Below, piece by piece: positions 61,067 through 64,000 of a stretch of DNA of 64,000 nt. The notes under the pieces are model-generated. The model did no database searches. It saw only the letters and a list, made by a program, of their open reading frames with translations, and was not told where the DNA came from. Positions within the stretch are counted from its first letter, which is position 1. Each line of letters starts with the position of its first letter. Position numbers and translations under genes: made by a program. The DNA is from Acanthochlamys bracteata (lineage: Eukaryota > Streptophyta > Magnoliopsida > Pandanales > Velloziaceae): the NCBI GenBank assembly GCA_019914995.1, contig CM034130.1:8494001-8558000 (forward strand), given 5' to 3'.

Positions 61067-64000
61067 GACAACGTTAATTAAACTTAGAAAAAGCTTTGAG
61101 TTGATGGGCGAGAGTTTGATGAATGAACGAAAATAAAACTTTTAAAGAAAAGTTCGAAACTTGCAAGTTTCTTGGAGACGAAGGATTTGAGAGAGAAAGA
61201 GCCAGGAAGGCGGAGGCTGCGTGCAACGAAGTAAAGAAAGAACAAAGAATTATTAAAGAAAAGATGAACAAGGAAGTTGGTTTGTGGTGCGTGTGCCATG
61301 TAAGTAATATTAAAAGCTGTGACGCATTAAAATTGTTTCAAAACAGGAATAGGTTGAAATAAAATATTTTACCCGAGTTTTCTAGTAAGATGACATGAAT
61401 AGTTTTTTTCTGAATATTCGTGTGCGCCTCTCTTTTATTCCTTTGTTTCCGAAACACGAGTTTGTGTATATTTCCTTTTCTTATTTCTAGAAAACTAGAC
61501 TTTGTTTTCTGTTTTTTTATTTTTTGAAGAATTAGATTTATGTATATTGCTAGCTTAGGGGCATTTGAGAGTACGTATAACAAATATAGTTTTAAAATAA
61601 AAAATATTTTTATTTAATTTTATTGAAAAATTAAATAAATATTATTTTTGAACGCACATCCAAACCGTCTCTTTGTTTTGTTTTGTGGGCTTTTGACGTA
61701 GGGCAACGAGCCCAGAAATTCGGAATTTCTAGAGAAAACCACCCTAATAGTTAGATAATTTATTCTAGAGGAATTCAAACTTGCAAGCATTTTGCAAATT
61801 ATGACATGATCTATGTTAGAAAATTCAAAAAAAGAAAAGAGATTCATGTAGAAGAACTTAATGTAGAAGATTCATGCAGAAGAACATAACAAAATCTTAG
61901 TCATTATGCAATTTCTTGACAAGCAGGGAGATGGAAGTTAATGGTATAATTTAATATATAGGTGAAAGAATGGAAGAAAATATTATAAGATATAATTTAA
62001 TGCATAGTTGAAAGAAAGAAACAGAAGAATTGAACAGTTGACCACGTTCAAACAAATTTAACGAAATACTTAATAAAGAAAACAAGAGAAGCATGAGCAC
62101 TGACTGATGAACGGTTGGTTGAATTGAGACCCAATAAGAAAAAAAAATTAGGTCTAGCTCAGAAATTGGGAACCCAAATAATCAGATTATTTATGCTGAA
62201 ATAAATAAATATATATAGAAGATTTTTTTTTGACAGAAAAAATTAGTAGCATAGACATAATTTTTAATCAACAGAAAATTAAAATATGGTTATTTAAAAT
62301 ACAATATTTTATAAAAACTAAATTTTATATTTATTTTTTAAAGAATTATTATAAAGTAATTTTTAATATATTAAGCTCGTTGGTATTATTTATCAAAAAA
62401 ATTATTTTTATTATATATTTTTAATATATATTTTATAATTACATAAAAAAATAAAATACTTTTTTATTTTAGAAAAAATTTATTAGCAGGTGTCTGTCAA
62501 ATAATTTATGCTGAATAATATGAAGTTATTGTTTATTAGCAGGTGTAATTGCAGAGAGTCACTATCATAGTTTGGCGAGAAAGCAAATTTTTCACAAAAA
62601 ACGCTCGCCGTCAAAAATGGTGGGCTATGAAAAAAACACATGACACCCGCGCTTTAATTTAATATAATAGTACAACCTTAGTTATGGACTTGCTATTATT
62701 TGAATCTTTCATTTTGGCTTTCTATAATTTTACTGATAATAATTTATCAAATTGTTCAGTTTTAGAAATAAAAAATATTTCAAACATCACCCTTTCTTTT
62801 ACATTTTATTTTGATTTATTTTTAGGGGTTTGATTTTAGGATTGGTAATTAATTGAAACAATATTTAAGAAATACTTGACGGTGTTTATGAACTTTTTTT
62901 TCATTCTTAAAAAATTTTACAGACTTTCAATAAATGTTTTATGATATTTTATAATATATTTTTAAATTTTAAAAATATAGATGAATTAAATATCGTACAA
63001 TATATATTATTAGCATTATTCTTTTAGGTAAAAAAATTAAATTTATTTTTCAAATATTTTTTATTTTAAAATTTCTTTTATAAGAGTATTTCCAAATGTT
63101 CTCTTTTATATATGTAACAAGACGACTTTTAAATGATAATTTAGATAATTTGCTCAAATTTTAGTTAAATTTCAAACTTTATAATGTCGTCGGAGCTCTC
63201 TTGTTGTTTGTCAGCGAGCAAACTCTGAAACATTGGGTTAGAAATAAGTCATTAAGAATGAGTTACAATAAAAAATATTATTAAAATTTAGTTTAATTTT
63301 GAAGTTTTTTTTAAAATAAATTAGAAATAATTTATTGTATATTCTTATAATAAAAAGTGATATAAAAATAAATTTTTAGTGAAAGAAATGAATTATAATG
63401 GTAAAAAGAATGTATCTCAAATGCAAAAGTTTGTCCAAAGTAAATGCCAACTTTGGAATCAATTTCACTTTCTTCTTTCAAGAGAACAATGCTGCGAATT
63501 TTTTCCATGAAACGCAAGCACTTGAATACTTGCGGAAAGTGCGCAATGCAGATAGCCTGATCAATTACTTTGTTTCTTTGTTGGTAAGGTAACCTAAAAA
63601 CAAAACAAAACAAGCAAACGGTTTTTGTTGTCGTATAAAAAAAACTGTGTTTTAATCGCATCAAAATAAATTTCACAAAAATAAATTTAATAAAAATAAA
63701 ATTCGATAAAAAATATAATTTATTAAAAATAAATTTTAAAATAATAATTAAAATATATAAAATAGAAATTGAATAAAATTAAGTGAAAGTAAAATTTCAT
63801 ATAAAATAAAAATAATAAATAAAATAGTAATTAAAATAATACGTAAATTTACAAACTTAAATTTTAGATTAAGAAAGTAAAATTCAGTAATAATTGAAAT
63901 ATGACTTAAAAGAGTGAAATAGAACTTCAAAATTATCTGTAGAGATTACACACAAACACACATCTTGCGAACATGGCCTACCTTTGTGTACGACGAGCTT
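61067..64000. other. Kinase promoter and AT-rich flank to window end
   Basis: 61067-61330 is the probable leader and promoter of the kinase; several overlapping open frames there are unsupported. The rest is AT-rich. Degenerate repeats lie at about 62230-62480, 62870-63105 and 63610-63930; the last resembles 55410-55715 in inverse orientation. No genes seen up to 64000. Confidence 0.45.

Noticed and set aside
61074-61362. Overlapping frames on both strands upstream of the kinase
   Set aside because: They overlap each other in the leader/promoter region and lack any conserved feature.
1-64000. CRISPR arrays, rRNA, tRNA genes, organelle insertions, virus-derived genes
   Set aside because: Scanned by eye for regularly spaced repeats, tRNA-like arms and conserved rRNA or polymerase sequence; none was convincing.

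Overview
This window is nuclear DNA from a flowering plant, most likely a eudicot. The evidence is intron-rich genes with GT/AG splice sites, several plant-only families (pectin-methyltransferase-like PMT, NAC, AINTEGUMENTA-like AP2, PLS-class PPR, extensin, AGC-VIII kinase) and long AT-rich intergenic DNA full of degenerate repeats. There is no operon structure, CRISPR array, phage or organelle block. I cannot name the species.

Layout. 344-4212 (-): 5' part of a PMT-family methyltransferase that runs off the left edge and carries an apparent 1-nt frameshift. 6947-11877 (+): SLC35F-type transporter, 11 exons. 12612-13620 (-): DPMS3, the small subunit of dolichol-phosphate mannose synthase. 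14825-16983 (-): a very short, divergent NAC-domain protein. 17250-20987: gene relics (extensin-like and PPR-like scraps). 20988-21465 (-): an extensin reading frame broken by an apparent 2-nt deletion. 25074-27064 (+): GOT1-like vesicle-transport protein. 28560-31330: two unidentified degenerate coding-like stretches. 33703-34650 (+): CFL1-like WW-domain protein. 37181-39151 (-): intronless PPR protein with E-type C-terminus. 41106-44444 (-): BABY BOOM/PLETHORA-type double-AP2 factor with a 9-nt microexon. 50729-54809 (-): HINT3-like histidine-triad protein. 59666-61066 (-): OXI1-like AGC-VIII kinase with a C-terminal FxxF motif.

The genes do not form one pathway. DPMS3 serves ER dolichol-mannose supply. 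GOT1, PMT and extensin concern the secretory pathway and cell wall. NAC, AP2 and CFL1-like are regulators, and the PPR protein probably acts on organellar RNA. Intergenic DNA holds at least two classes of dispersed AT-rich repeat, three short elements with imperfect terminal inverted repeats, a roughly 430-bp foldback element near 49 kb and a possible solo-LTR remnant near 39.6-40.1 kb.

I found no clear new multi-gene system. The strongest leads are the two frame breaks (PMT, extensin), the minimal NAC protein, the foldback element, and two introns that are a multiple of three and free of in-frame stops (AP2 and kinase genes). Exon boundaries were worked out by hand from splice sites, reading phase and family resemblance. 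No database search was possible, so family names rest on remembered motifs.
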